Below, piece by piece: positions 20,300 through 32,319 of a stretch of 64,000 nt of DNA. The stretch is taken from contig NC_088318.1 in NCBI RefSeq assembly GCF_910592395.1, positions 8,306,349-8,370,348 of the forward strand, given 5' to 3'. Made by a program: the position numbers and the translations under genes. Under the pieces are notes generated by a model, which saw nothing but the letters and a program-made list of their open reading frames with translations, was not told the DNA's origin and did no database searches. The stretch comes from Lineus longissimus. Lineage: Eukaryota; Nemertea; Pilidiophora; Heteronemertea; Lineidae. Each line of letters begins with the position of its first letter. The stretch's first letter is position 1.

Positions 20300-23115
20300 T
20301 CAAATAAAATCAAATCAAATAAGACATTTCTACGGCGCCCAAATTTGGTGAAAAATTTCACCAACTCTCAGGCGCCTTTGAAATACACTCGAAATAGGTG
20401 TGCTTTTAGCATTGTTCCAAAAGCTGCCTTTGACTCCGCAAGTCTAATGTGTGTGGGCAGCCCATTCCATAGGAGTGGCACCGCCTTGTAGAAGGATCTG
20501 TCACCAAAACGTATGCACTTGGTGCGTGGCTCCTGTAGAAGGAAAGCGGCGTCAGCCCTGAGGGAATAGGCTGACCCACGTCGGCGTTGTACCACATCAG
20601 TCAGGTTAGCCAGTGCCGCTCCATGGACTGCCTTGTAGGTGAGCAAGAGTATCTTAAACTCAACCCTTGCCTTGACAGGCAGCCAATGGAGCCGCATCAG
20701 AACCGGACTGATGCGGTCAAACTTGGGAATCAAGCATGTAACCCTGGCTGCAGCATTTAGAACACGCTGCAACCTGCCATACTGCTGTTCCGTGATGCCG
20801 TAGAGGAGAGCATTGCAGTAGTCCAGATGAGATGCAACAAAGGCATGCACCAGGGTTTTGGTGGTGCCGACAGTCAGAAACCCGCGAATCTGACGAATCT
20901 TGTAGAGGCCAAAGAAAGCTCTAGAGCAGACCTTACTGACATGAGTTTCCATCGACATGTGTTCGTCAAAAATGACACCCAGATTTCCGACTGACGTATT
21001 GGTGCTGACTGTCGAGTTCCCCACCCCAACTCTGTCAATGCTCACCTTCTCAAGCTGCTGCCTGGAGCCAATCAACATGCATTCTGTCTTAGTGTCATTT
21101 ATGCAGAGATGGTTGTCAATAAACCATGCACGCGCATCGGTAGGACTCCAACCACTTAAGAACTGTTCCAGAGATACCGAAATCCTCTTTCATTATGCTT
21201 AGAAGATTTGTCACATTGACAGTGTCAAATACCGCACTTAAGTCTAGGAGGACTAACAGGCACACTTCTTGTTTGTCCATTTTCATTAAGATATCACTCT
21301 GGACCTTTACCATTGCAGTCTCTGTAGAGAAGTTCTGACGGTAAGCTGATTGAAACTTGGGGAGTGGGGCAAAGGAGTCACTGTGCCCCAGAAGCTGCTT
21401 CACGACTACTCTCTCAACTGCTTTTGAAATGAAAGGCAAATTGCTAACAGGTCTAAAATTAGCAAAGGTGAGGTCAAGCCCAGCCTTTTTCAGCAATGGT
21501 TTGACGGTAGCACATTTCCAACTATCTGGAATATATCCTGTCTGAAGAGACTGATTGACAATGTCAACGATGGTAGGAAGTAGTGAGTCAAGACACTGCT
21601 TCAGAAGGGACGTAGGTATTGGATCGAGTTCACATGATGCACTAGAGGCCTTTAGGATGATGTTGCTGACCTCTACTTCAGACACTGGGTCGAAGCAAGA
21701 GAAAGTTTTCCCTGGCGCCGGGCTGGTGACAGAAGGACAGTTGACCTCGACTGCTGCGATCTTTTCCTGAATCAATTTCACCTTCCTCACAAAGAACTCT
21801 CCAAAGTTGTTGGCGAGCACAGTCTTGTCGTCATGTGGGGGAAGTGTGTCAACCTGCTTCTCTTGACAGAGCGTGTGCACTAAACGAAATAACTTCCTTG
21901 AGTCGCCCTCACATCCCTGAACCCGCTTGGTGTAGTAGTCTCGGCGCGCCTTATTGAGGTTTACAGAATATAGATTGCAGGCCCTCCGGTAGGCTCTCCC
22001 ACAGGCTGGTGAAAGGTGTCGCTTCCTCTCCGCCCTTCGCCTGGCTTGTTTCAGCTGACGCAGCTCCCCGTTGTACCATGGCGTGGATGGACAAACAGGA
22101 ATCTCCCTGGTTATCAAAGGGGCATGCTTGTCCAGGATGCCGACTAAGGTTTTGTCGAAAACCCGCACTTGATCATCAAGGTCAGCTTTCGATGGGCCAC
22201 AGATGTCAGATGATCTGATATCCGCCTTGAAATCCTCAACATCAATTTGGCTAATCTTGCGGAAAGACTCCGTTCGCTTCGGTGACCTGGGTTTCGGTGT
22301 ATTCAACTTACAGTCAATGAAAAAGTGGTCTGACAGCAGGAGGCTGGCCCTGAAAGTGCCACTGACTAGACTTTCACATCTTCTAGACAGAATGAGGTCC
22401 AGGGTGTTTCCCGAGATGTGAGTCGGTCCTAAGACATGTTGGTCGAGACCAAAAGTGTCTAACAGCTCCAGGAAACGCTTTGCATTATTGTCAGAATCAT
22501 CATTCACGTGAAAGTTAAAGTCTCCACACACCACCAACAGCTCAGGGGTGGTAGCTACTCCCTCCAGGTATTCTCCAAGTTCATTGAGAAAGACACTAAC
22601 GGGCACCGGAGACGGTTCAGGGCGGTAGATGATCACTACCAGAATTTGTCGTGTCGATGATGGTAATTCGATAGTCATTCGATAGTCCAGTCCTTCAAAG
22701 AGTTTTCTTTGAGAACAGCTTTGATGGATGTTCGATACATGAGGCCGGTTCCTCCTCCTTGCCTATCTCCCGGTCGGGGCACGTTCCTGAACTTGTATCC
22801 ATCAGGTGACAAAGCTCGCATGCTCACTGAGTCCCTGTCCTTAAGCCATGTTTCAGTAACACAGCAAAGGTCAGCACGCTTGTCAATAATGTGATCAACA
22901 ATGTCAGCAGTTTTTTTCCTTACTGACTGAGCGTTTACCACACACAGATTTAGACTATGTCTTTTTCGTCCAGCTCGTTTGCCCCTTGGCCTTTGCTTTG
23001 TACACAAATTTGGGAAAATGATCCTCCTGATTTTCCCAGAAACAGCCTGAGCACACGTCAAATTTCGACCAGAGTCATGCATGCCTAAGGACTTCAACTG
23101 CTCCCCACTGTATGT
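20300..23115 (-). mobile_element. L2/CR1-like LINE, internally deleted
   Basis: A nearly full-length coding region on the reverse strand ends in a short ATTTG-rich tail (20300-20325). It inserted into the Tigger-like gene. The 5' boundary is only approximate. Endonuclease and reverse transcriptase are of the L2/CR1 type. A deletion has removed the core of the reverse transcriptase. Confidence 0.85.
20368..23097 (-). pseudogene. LINE endonuclease/reverse transcriptase lacking the YADD core
   Basis: Frame 23097-22675 starts the apurinic-type endonuclease (NLCVVNAQSVRKK, VTETWLKD). A frame shift near 22677 leads to 22678-21116, which continues with VVCGDFNFHVND and LSDHFFIDCK. Then come the linker and the reverse-transcriptase fingers (SNLPFISKAVERVV, FQSAYRQNFSTETA, LDLSAVFDTV) up to WLESYR. 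Directly afterwards the text jumps to a position after the catalytic box (WFIDNHLCINDTKTECMLIG, in the frame of 21078-20368). So about 100 residues including YADD are missing at about 21133. The last frame ends with the usual L2/CR1 tail (LHWLPVKARVEFKILLL, FGDRSFYKAVPLLWNGLP). The copy cannot make active enzyme. Confidence 0.88.
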
Positions 23116-24194
23116 GAAAGCCAGTGAACATGTAGTGCACTATGTACAGGCACAAGAACCAAAATGGAATCCACTTGACTCCCCAAAATGAAGTCACCTG
23201 CATCTCATCAACCAGCTCATGAAATTTCACAATAGTAGGCTCTATGTAATCCTGGGTTATTGATGGTGTTGAAAATGTCCCTTCTTTCCGAAAACAGGAT
23301 CACACTTCATGAAAAACGAGTGAATTTCTAGGAGTTGAAGTGAAGGCTGCCTTTCAGCGCCACTCACCATTCCACTATGCCTGCATCAGCCCTGAACGGC
23401 ACCAACGTCTCCACAAGCCAATCACACAGTCGCTCAACGTTAGTCCAGCCAGTTCGAGTAGCTGTCACCTGCAATATAAAATATAAAAATATAGATGTAA
23501 ATACAGAGTGGCCCACAAAAATCTACCCATTTTTGTTGTTGATTTTTTCAAGCTCCCATAAAACGAATGTTTGGTCCATATTGGCCCATATCCTATCTTG
23601 TCTAGCTTGGCGATGTAATGCAATTTGCCCACGAAACAGCTGAACTAACTCGTCCGCATTGTCGGGTACAGTCCTTGAATACTTGGTGTTCCTTCTTCTA
23701 CCAATCCTTTTCCTGAAATATAATAGGGTTCTGAAGAGAGTGATAATAGGTTTATCTGAATGTAATAACTACCAGTATGATGAGATTGTTTTAGCATTCC
23801 TGGTCTTGACTTATCTCCGAGGATTAAATAAAACTGGCTCGATTATACTTGAAAAATATCCTCACCATTCACAGAATTTCGTAAACCAGCTATCTGATGC
23901 CTGGAAATTGGCATAATGCGGCTTTCTTCGAAGAAATCCCTCACGTTCTTCCTCAGGTAACTGCTCCAACCATTCTCTGAACAGAAGCAACGCTCTCCTC
24001 TGCAAGTCTTCACGGCAAACTGGAAATCCATCTAATCTTCGCTCTGGAAACCAAGCATGTAGACTGTTCTCCATTACTGGCCAAAGACCTGTAAAATTAC
24101 AATAAATACAGTCTTTAGGTGAGCTGCAGCAAGAAAACATGAGATACTAAGTACTACGAGGTATGAATAAGCAAGACATGGTGAGGCAGGTAAG

Positions 24195-24256
24195 GGCGGG
24201 ATTAGAATCAATGGGGCATTTTAAGGCGGGATTAGAATCAATGGGGCATTTTAAGG
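24195..24256 (+). repeat. Perfect 30 bp tandem duplication
   Basis: GGCGGGATTAGAATCAATGG plus ten more bases is present twice head to tail. The surrounding 24257-25126 holds no gene I recognise. Confidence 0.95.
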
Positions 24257-25126
24257 AAAATAAAGTACAAAAAACTATTTCCTAAAATTTCTGACTATGC
24301 CTAGGAAAGGGCAGGGCGTGCTTTGCAGTTTTTCTACAGTTTGAATAATTTACTAAGCAAAAGTTAACAAGAGGCCTACTTGCCTTGCACTCAGCTGAAT
24401 GTAGAGATGCTCCACACACTTTTGTTTCCTGGACGCAAGGGCCCAACGCGCCGCGTAGTGGCAAAAAAGCGAAGCTGGCGAAACATTTATAACGGGTCAC
24501 CGTCACTTATTATTGGACTTATAGCGCATTTACGAGGTTGCAACTATTTTGCTTTATAGTGTTACCAGGAAAGAAAAGCATGCGACCTAATGCCGATCTA
24601 TTTGTATAAAGTGATAATTGGAAGGTATATAGTAGGAAATATCAATAAAATAATCATTCCATGTCGTCTTTTGAGGGCATTTTTGATTGTAAAAAATATA
24701 TGTGTACATCACCGGAGTCTCTGCAATGATAATTTTATCACAGCAGTCTCGCGCAAGTAGAAGTTCTTTACCTATTAGTTCTTCACTTATTAGTCTGGCA
24801 CGAAGCCAGACGTTTTCCATTACGATTTACTACGATGTTTGACCAGAAGGAGCAGTGCGCGAGTTATGCTAATGAGCAGACTTCCCTCGCTTGAGTTTCG
24901 GAAGAATGTTCCATATCGCGCTAAGCTGACCACTGCTGACCATGACAGGCGTGCATTGGACTGGTACAGGTTGGAACTGAACATTGAATATGCTGGTCGC
25001 GATGCTTTCTGATGAGAAGTTGGTCGTGACTGATGCAGTATCCTTGGACTTGTCCACAGCATCGTTCAATCATTGCTCTCTGAGCTGGCTTGTTTCTGTA
25101 CTTACCCAAATACTGAGACCAAATGC

Positions 25127-25173
25127 CTGTTGACTGTGCTTTAAGAGAGACTCTCTTAAAGCACAGTCAACAG
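25127..25173. repeat. Perfect 47 bp palindrome
   Basis: A 23 bp stem with a single central base, centred at 25150 (TTTAAGAGAG A CTCTCTTAAA). No mismatch in the stem. It could extrude as a cruciform, or be two transposon ends fused after loss of the middle. It lies just upstream, in the reverse direction, of the Tigger-like relic. Confidence 0.95.
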
Positions 25174-25439
25174 ACACCAACCCCCTCAGACTCAGAAACC
25201 ACAAACGCCCAACCCTTCCTGCTACCTTAATACTTCTGGGTCAGAATATATACATGTATATAAACTGTCACAAAACTGAGCTAAAATGGTTTCCAAGATG
25301 AACACGTGCGAAATAGAAAAAAACCGAGGAGCTTAATAGCTCGACCCATCTGATTCATATATCTTCATACAATGAGTGGGATTAAAAGTAGAAGGTTGTC
25401 ACCGAGATTAAATGTTCCTAGTTGCGATTATTCCTACGA

Positions 25440-25635
25440 CACTCACAACCCAGTAGACAACCAGTACCAATTTGAAGTGCCCAGGCCTTCAGGGTCATGA
25501 ACTGTCCAATCTTATACACAGATGGGTCCCTTTTTGAATGGATGGATGGATGGATGGATGGCAGTCCGGACACCATTTGAACAGCTATTCTGCTAGCTCT
25601 GCTGACTTTGTCAGCTGAGCTAAAAATGGTCCATC
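25440..25635 (-). mobile_element. Fragment of a GCTCAGCTGA-ended dispersed repeat
   Basis: In reverse complement this begins TTTTTAGCTCAGCTGAC, then GAATAGCTGTTCAAATGG and a (CCAT)n stretch, seen forward as a GGAT microsatellite at 25538-25561. The same start occurs at 39193 (TTTTTTAGCTCAGCTGACC). It belongs to the broad family with GCTCA ends and a GTCC/GTCCATC-rich 5' part. Confidence 0.65.
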
Positions 25636-26018
25636 CAATCTCATGCGTCCTGGTCTTAGCTTTGAAACTTGAACATACCGATGCCACTTTCATGGATCCT
25701 TCTCCTCCTCCCAATTGATGGTTTGTCGAGTAGTATCTCACGAATCACTTCTTCGTCTCTAATCCAATCCCTAAACCTCAAGCGTCTTAAAATTACATCG
25801 TTTGGCAAATGCACTCACACTTCAACCATCAGGTCGCCCATTCCTCCTTGCCCTGGCATAATCAATCGTCTAAGTAGTTCATCTTTTGTTTAAGTGAATA
25901 TGTTTGGAGGTGCTTCCTAACCTCAGCCATATCAGCCGCCACCCCGCTTGACAAACAGAAGGAGATCAAATACATGACAATATTATCCACAGATGGGTCC
26001 CTTTTTGGCTCACTGTTA

Positions 26019-26742
26019 AGGCCTGTGTACACTAGTAAAATATTAGCAACATTTTTACATTTCCAGCTGCAACAAATGTTGCAAAAATGTTGCGTAGTGT
26101 GTACAGAGCAAAACGCGTCTTACAACATGTTGTAAAATTGTTGCAAATTAAATGCAATGCAATTCTTTGTTGCATGTTGTAAAAATGTTGCAAACTCTTC
26201 AGCCAATCAGAAATAGGATTTGCGTCATGTGATCTACCTGAGGTCATGTGACTTGAACAAGAAGCTGGTATAGCAACTCTCAAGTGAATGTCTTGCTTCG
26301 TAATGGGTGGTGAAACCTTTTCAAGAAGTTTCATCCATTCGCAGGAAGTTTTTGTATGATGGCTTGTCAGTCAGCCACAACTCCTTTAACAAGCAGTGAT
26401 ATGCCCCATGATCTACCCTCAATTTGATCCAGGGCCTGGTCCATATTCTCTTTGGTTTATTTCGCCGCCTCTTCCGCCTCTCAACAATGACAGCTAAAAT
26501 TGCTGCAGAAGCACTCAAAACACATCTTCTCTCCTTGGAATCATCCATTTTCCCTCCAAAATACCTATTTCCCTTTGTTCCCACTTAAAAGTGTGCACCA
26601 ATTTACCAACATGTTGTAAAAATGTTGCTAATTTGTTGCTATTTTCTTGCTAGTGTACACAGGGCCTTGAAGGGCTGGTTGCTAAATTGTTGTAAAAATG
26701 TTGGTAAAATGCTGCTAATATTTTGCTAGTGTACACCCTGCT
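26019..26742 (-). mobile_element. PIF/Harbinger non-autonomous element
   Basis: The target duplication TTA stands at 26016-26018 and 26743-26745. Inverted ends share GTGTACACTAG[T/C]AAAATATTAGCA. Removing the element rejoins the GCTCACC-family end that it interrupts (GGCTCACTGTTA | GGAGAGTCTAC), which proves the boundaries. The inner sequence keeps the start of a Harbinger nuclease gene on the reverse strand. Sub-terminal repeats of TTGTAAAAATGTTGC lie inside both ends. Confidence 0.92.
26250..26584 (-). pseudogene. Harbinger nuclease N-terminal remnant
   Basis: Reverse-strand frame 26584-26321 contains the arginine-rich segment and the helical start usual in HARBI1-like nucleases: RRKRRRNKPKRIWTRPW, then GAYHCLLKEL and FLRMDETS. 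The neighbouring frame from 26334 continues with KLLEKVSPPITKQD, so the family's N-terminal 110 residues or so are kept with one frame shift. The DDE catalytic part is absent. It is an internally deleted derivative that would depend on another copy. Confidence 0.8.
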
Positions 26743-29498
26743 TTAGGAGAGTCTACAATAGCCCTGTGTCCATCGTCTGTCGCCGTCCGTGGTTGTCGTC
26801 GTCGTATCCTGTGGCACGTTTCTTAACCGCTAGTGCTATGAACTTGAGACTTTGTACACATGACCCCCTAGGTCAGAGGTACTCTGACACTGAATTTCGG
26901 TCCGATCTGGTTCATGACTTTGCCACCAGGGGGCCAAAACTGAAAACATAAAAAGTGTGATATATCTCTTATCAATGATCCGTTTTCAATAAAAATTTCA
27001 TGGTATGTACTCCTAGCAAGGATACATCACATATCATACGGGTTTTTAATTTGACCTACTTTTCAAGGTCACAGAGGTCAAGTGGCGTAAATTGGCCATC
27101 GGGCCGTAACTATGGCATGTTCTTAACCGCAATGACTGTTGATCACAAATTAAGTACACATGTACCCCTTGGTCAGGTGATCTCCGGTACCGAAGTTTGG
27201 TCCGATCTGATTTCCCGTTTGGCCTCCAGGGAGGCCAATTGTGTGAGTTCATTCGAACAGTAGATAAACGTCGTCGTAGGGCCTAACGGGGTGGTTGAGA
27301 AATCTCATTATTTGCTGTTCAGTACAGCGAATGAGTATCAGGACTGGTAAACATTTGACAATCGTGAAGTGACATTACTGCCAACAATCAGATACCGCTT
27401 ACCCAACCAACTCTGTAACATAGTAAACTAATTGCCAATAGTCGGGCTTCAATGGTCCATTGCACACAATTTGACATTGGCCCATTGTCATGTTCCCATG
27501 CGTTGTTGGCCCAGTCTTGGTCTTGGTCGTTTCATTGGTCAGTAAACAAAATATTACAACATATTATTGTGCCCTATACCTATCCATAGAACTTACAAAC
27601 TGGCGGGACAGGCAGGATCCTACAGTACTTCTAGTTGCTTCGTCTGTCGTCGTCCTCTGTATCCTGTTTCAAAAACAGTGGCGCGTTTCTTAACCGCTAA
27701 AGCTATGAACTTGAAACTTTGTACACAGGACCCCCAGGTCAGGTGAGCTCTGACAATGAATTTTGGTCCGATCTGATTCTTGACTTGGCCACCCGGGGGC
27801 CAGAAGCGAAAACCTAAAAAGAGTGATATCTCTCTTATGAAGGACTCATTTTCAATAAAAATTTTATGGTAGGTTCTCCTAGCAAGGATACATCACATAT
27901 CGTACAGGTTTTTGATTTCATTTAGTTTTCAAGGTCACAGTGGTCAAATGGCGTAAATTGTCCATTTGAGTGTAACTATGGCATGTTATTTAACTGATAA
28001 AGCTATGTACTTGAAATTTGGTACACACGACTCCCTACATCATATAACGTCCGACATCGAATTTCGGTCTGATCTGATTCTTGACTTGGCCACCAGGGGG
28101 CCAAAACTAAAAACTGTAAAAAGTACAATATCTCGCTTAATAGTGACTTGTTTTGGTAGATTATGGTAGGTACTCCGAGCAAGGATACATCACATATCCT
28201 ACAGTTTTTTGGATTTGGCCTAATTTTCAAGGTCACAGAGTTCAAATGGCGTAAATTGTCCGTTTGAGTGTAACTGTTGCACGTTTCTTAACCGATAAAG
28301 CTATGAACATGAAATTTGGTACACATGACTCCCTACAGCATATAACATCTGACATCGAATTTCGGTCTGATCTGATTCTTGACTTGGCCATCAGGGGGTC
28401 AAAACTAAATAAAATGGCCAGGGCCATTGTGCTCACTTCATGTGGAGGAAAGATGGATGAAGAGTATGGTATTGTGTCATGTAGTGTTAGGTTTGATGTA
28501 GGTACAACCAATTACAATTTCCCCAAAATGGCCAATTTACAGTACATTTGACCTCTGTGACCTTGAAAAGTAGGTCAAATCAAAAAAGACCCGGGTGACA
28601 CATTGAATGGTTGTTAGAATTAGATGTACCTATGATATAAAATTGGTGCCAATCGGGCAAGTAATTAAGGAATAATAGCATTTTGAAGAATTTTGGATTT
28701 GGCTCCCTCCCTGGAGGCCAAACAGCAAATCAGATCGAACCAAACTTCGGTACCTGAGATCGCCTGACCAATGGGTACATATGTATTTAATTTGTGATCA
28801 ATAGTCATTGCGGTTAAGAAATGTGCCATAGTTACGGCCTGACGGCCAATTTGCACCATTTGACCTCTGTGACCTTGAAAAGTAAGTCAAATTAAAAATC
28901 AGTGTGACATATACTGTATGGTGGTTTGATGTACCCATGATATCAAATTGGTGGCAATCGGGCAAAAAGTTAAGGAATAATCACATTTTTAAGGTTTTTG
29001 GATTTTGCCCCCTGGTGGTCAAGTGGTGAATCATATTGGACCGAACTTCGGTCCCTGAGATCACCTGACTAATGGGTACATGTGTACCAAATTTGGGATC
29101 AATAGTCATTGCAGTTTAGAAACGTGCCATAGTTACATCCTAACGGCCAATTTACACCATTTGACCTCTGTGACCTTGAAAAGTATGTCAAATCAAAAAC
29201 CCTTATGATATGTGATGTATCCTTGCTAGGAGTACCTACCATAACAGTTTAATTGAAAACGGATCATTAATAGGAGACATATCACACTTTTTATGTTTTC
29301 AGTTTTGGCCCCCTGGTGGCCAAGTCATGAACCAGACTGGACCGAATTCATTGTCAGAGTACCTCTGACCTAGGAGGTCATGTGTACAAAGTTTCAAGTT
29401 CATAGCACAAGCGGTTAAAAAACGTGCCACACAGGATACGGACGACGACGACGGACACAGGGCTATCGTATAGACTCCCCCAACGGTGAGCCAAAAAG

Positions 29499-29790
29499 GT
29501 AAAAAGTGCAATATATCTCTTTATATGAGTGACTTGTTTTCAATGATATTTTTATGGTAGGTACTCAGAGCAAGGATACTTCACATGTCCTATGGTTTTT
29601 TGATTTGACTTAATTTTCAAGGTCACATAGGTCAAATGGTGTGAATTGGTCGTTTGAGTGTAACTGTGGCACGTTTTTAACCGCTAAAGCTATGAACTTG
29701 AAATTTGGTACACATGACTCCCTATGTTATGTAACCTCTGACACTGAAATTTCGGTCCGATCTGATTATTGACTTTTCCAACCTTATCAC
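29499..29790 (+). repeat. GCTCACC-family module fragment
   Basis: Forward-strand module text resumes: GACTTGTTTTCAATGATATTTTTATGG, CAAGGTCACATAGGTCAAATGG, GGCACGTTTTTAACCGC (quoted in short pieces). It is broken off at ATTGACTTTTCC near 29780. Confidence 0.75.
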
Positions 29791-30185
29791 GTGACCAAAG
29801 AATCAACCAAGGTTTATAGCGTTGACCTCAATAATTTGCACAGTAACATGAGACAACCATCCCTTGATCAAAAAGATGCCGTTAAAATATAATTGAACTT
29901 CTTCAATTCTCGTGTGATGAGCTGTCAGCAAAGGGTCACAGGTGGCTGGACGGGGCCTCATCGGATCGATGGGACAGACTACACTGGAATGGCTGGGACG
30001 TCATACTTTCGGGGCAGTTGATGTGACGTACTTATCTAAACGCAACTTACTGATAATAGATATTCACACGTCTATTTGTGAGAATGCCATTCAAAGAATT
30101 CGTCTATTTGTTGAAGGACTTGGCAATGTTACAAATTTTTGGGGGCGGTGTAGTGCTTTGTTGTGATTATTGGTTTGACTTTGAT
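29791..30185. other. No gene seen
   Basis: Single-copy-looking spacer between two GCTCACC-family copies. The open frame 29942-30166 has no recognisable domain. Confidence 0.45.
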
Positions 30186-32099
30186 TTTTGGCTCATCGGT
30201 ACGTTGAGTCTATACAATAGCGCAGTGTCCGTCGTCGTCGTCCGTCGTACCCTATTTAAAACACAGTGGCACGTTTCTTAACCGCTAGGGCTATGGACTC
30301 AATACTTTGTAAGCATGACCCCCTAAGTCAGATGACCTTTGACACTGAATTTCGGTCCGGTCTGATTCTTGACTTGGCCACCAGGGGGCCAAAACTGAAA
30401 ACATGAATAGTGTGGTATCTCACTTATTAGTGATTTGTTTTTGATGAACTTTTTATAGTAGGTACTCCTAGCAAGGATATATCACATATCATACATGTTT
30501 TTGATTTGACTTACTTTTCAAGGTCACAGAGGTCAAATGGCGTAAATTTGCCGTTTGAATGTAACTGTGGCACGTTTCTTAACTGGTAGGGCTATGAGCT
30601 TGGAAGTTTTCATGCGTGACCCACTAGTTTAGATGACCTCTGACAGCCAATGATGGTCTGATCTGACTCTTGACTTGGCCACCAGGGGGCCAAAACTGAA
30701 AACATGAATAGTGTGGTATCTCACTTATTAGTGATTGGTTTTTGATGAACTTTTTATAGTAGGTACTCCTAGCAAGGATATATTACATATCATACATGTT
30801 TTTGATTTGACTTACTTTTCAAGGTCACAGAGGTCAAATGGCGTAAATTTGCCGTTTGAATGTAACTGTGGCACGTTTCTTAGCTGGTAGGGCTATGAGG
30901 TTTGAAGTTTTCTTGCATGACCCACTAGTTTAGATGACCTCTGACAGCCAATTTTGGTCTGATCTGATTTTTGACTTGGCCACCAGGGGGCCAAAACTGA
31001 AAACACAAAAAGTGTGATATCTCACTTATCAGTGATTTGTTTTTGATGAAATTTTTATGGTAGGTACTCCCAGCCAGGATACATCACATATAAAGGTCAA
31101 ATGCCGTAAATGTTCCGTTTGAGCATAACTGTGGCTCGTTTCGTAACTGCTGGGGCAATGGGCTTGAAACTTTGTACACAAGACCCCCTAGATCAGGTTA
31201 CCTCTGACACTGAATTTTGGTCTGATCTGTTTCTCGAGTTGGACACCAGGGGCAAAAAGTGAAAATCTAGAAAGTGTGATATCTCACTCATTAGTGATTC
31301 GTATTCGATAAAGTTGTTATGGTTGGTACTCCTAGCAAGGATACATTACATATTTTACAGGTTTTTGATTTGACGTACTTTTCAAGGTCATAGAGGAAAA
31401 TGCCGTGAATTTTTTTTGACAATATTTTTATGGTCGGTACTCCAACTTCCAAGCAAGGATACGTCACTCTACCTTGGAAGAGCCACCCTATCTTGCTCTA
31501 GAACTTTGTAGAGGGTTCCTATAGGGCCACCCTACCTCAAATTGCTGGCCACCCTACCTTGTGTGGCACACTGGCAAAACTTCTTGAAAATCAGGGGTAT
31601 CACCCTACCTTGAGAAACCCTGTGGAGAACACTGCTCAATTTTGATTTGACCTACCTTTCAATTCAAGGTCACAGAGGTCAAAAAGTGTAAATTGGTTGT
31701 TAGGCTATAACTAGGGCACTTTCCTTGACTGTACAGTGACAATTGATATCCCATTTGGTAAGCATCTACGGTACCATATAGTCAGGTGATCCCAGGGACC
31801 AAAGTACGGTTCAATATGATTCACAGCTTGGCCACCAGGCGGCCAAATCTGAAAACCTTAAAAATGCACTTTTTGCTTGCCCGATTGCCACCAATCTGAT
31901 ATTATGGGTACATCTCGCCATCATTCGGCATTATATGACTCTCATAGGTTTTTGACTTGATCTACTTTTCAAGGTCACAGACTATGTTGAATGACACAAA
32001 ATTTCAATTTGGCTACACTATAGCATGTTTCTTAATGAGCATGAATTGTCTACCAAGTATCTCTACGGTGAGCAGAATGGCCCCTGTCCTTTTCATTAA
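30186..32099 (+). mobile_element. GCTCACC-family repeat, near complete copy
   Basis: Starts TTTTTGGCTCATCGGT...GAGTCTATACAATAGCGCAGTGTCCGTCG and ends CTACGGTGAGCAGAATGGCCCCTG at 32067-32099. Inside, the module with CACGTTTCTTAAC returns at 30268, 30571 and 30872, so the period is about 302 bp. At 31480-31640 a small GCCACCCTACCTT repeat interrupts. No protein-coding gene is visible. Confidence 0.75.
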
Positions 32100-32319
32100 A
32101 AGATAAAATCCTGTATTCCTAGGGTGACCAACCAAACCAGTTCATCAGGGTGACCAGTTCAGGGAACTGCGATGGGAAATAGAGATTTATTCAAGGCTGA
32201 ATTCTTCAGCTCCACTCTGTGATGAATGCCCCGAGGTCAGCCTCATCACCTATCATGGTAGGTTGAACATTCCCATGCGTGGCCCAGCTTTTAATCGATC
32301 CCAGCCTGTATTCTGTTGG

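Larger units (their letters stand above)
19838..24088 (-). pseudogene. Tigger-like transposase gene with introns, split by a LINE
   Basis: Reverse-strand pieces of one CENP-B/Tigger-type gene. Exon 24088-23866 follows an acceptor (TTTTACAG|GTC) and encodes a CENP-B-type helix-turn-helix (LHAWFPERRLDGFPV ... WFTKFCEW). A donor G|GTGAGG and an acceptor TTTCAG|GAA at 23713 join it in frame to 23712-23545 (RIGRRRNTKYSRTVPDN). A third exon 23468-23368 has clean GCAG| and |GTGAGT borders (GWTNVERLCDWLVETL). The last piece, about 20299-19838, holds the DDE_1 end: LALIIDMFPAHG with the second aspartate, QPLDLTIMQSFK with the third, and an acidic tail. A LINE of 2.8 kb lies between the last two pieces. 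The first aspartate segment is not visible and exon 2 meets a stop. I infer a dead copy, though a domesticated gene hit by the LINE is possible. A GKYRNKPAQR phrase near 25100 (reverse) may be part of a first exon. Confidence 0.7.
25999..29498. mobile_element. Head-to-head pair of GCTCACC-family repeats (large palindrome)
   Basis: The left end TTTTTGGCTCACTGTTA...GGAGAGTCTACAATAGCCCTGTGTCC (split by a MITE) reads inward. The right end is its reverse complement (GGGCTATCGTATAGACTCCC ... GGTGAGCCAAAAAG to 29498). From 26800 to about 28425 the internal modules run forward (GGCACGTTTCTTAACCGC, GCCACCAGGGGGCCAAAA, CAAGGTCACAGAGGTCAAAT). From about 28430 to 29440 the same text runs in reverse. A second internal start occurs near 27620. 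No protein is encoded; the short frames are shadows of the module. Confidence 0.8.

Noticed and set aside
25538-25561. GGAT microsatellite as an independent feature
   Set aside because: It is the CCAT-rich part of a dispersed repeat also present near 39260.
26766-29511. Several 60-95 codon frames with similar texts (FGTHDS, FRSDLI)
   Set aside because: They recur because the 303 bp module recurs; no frame crosses module borders and copies carry stops.
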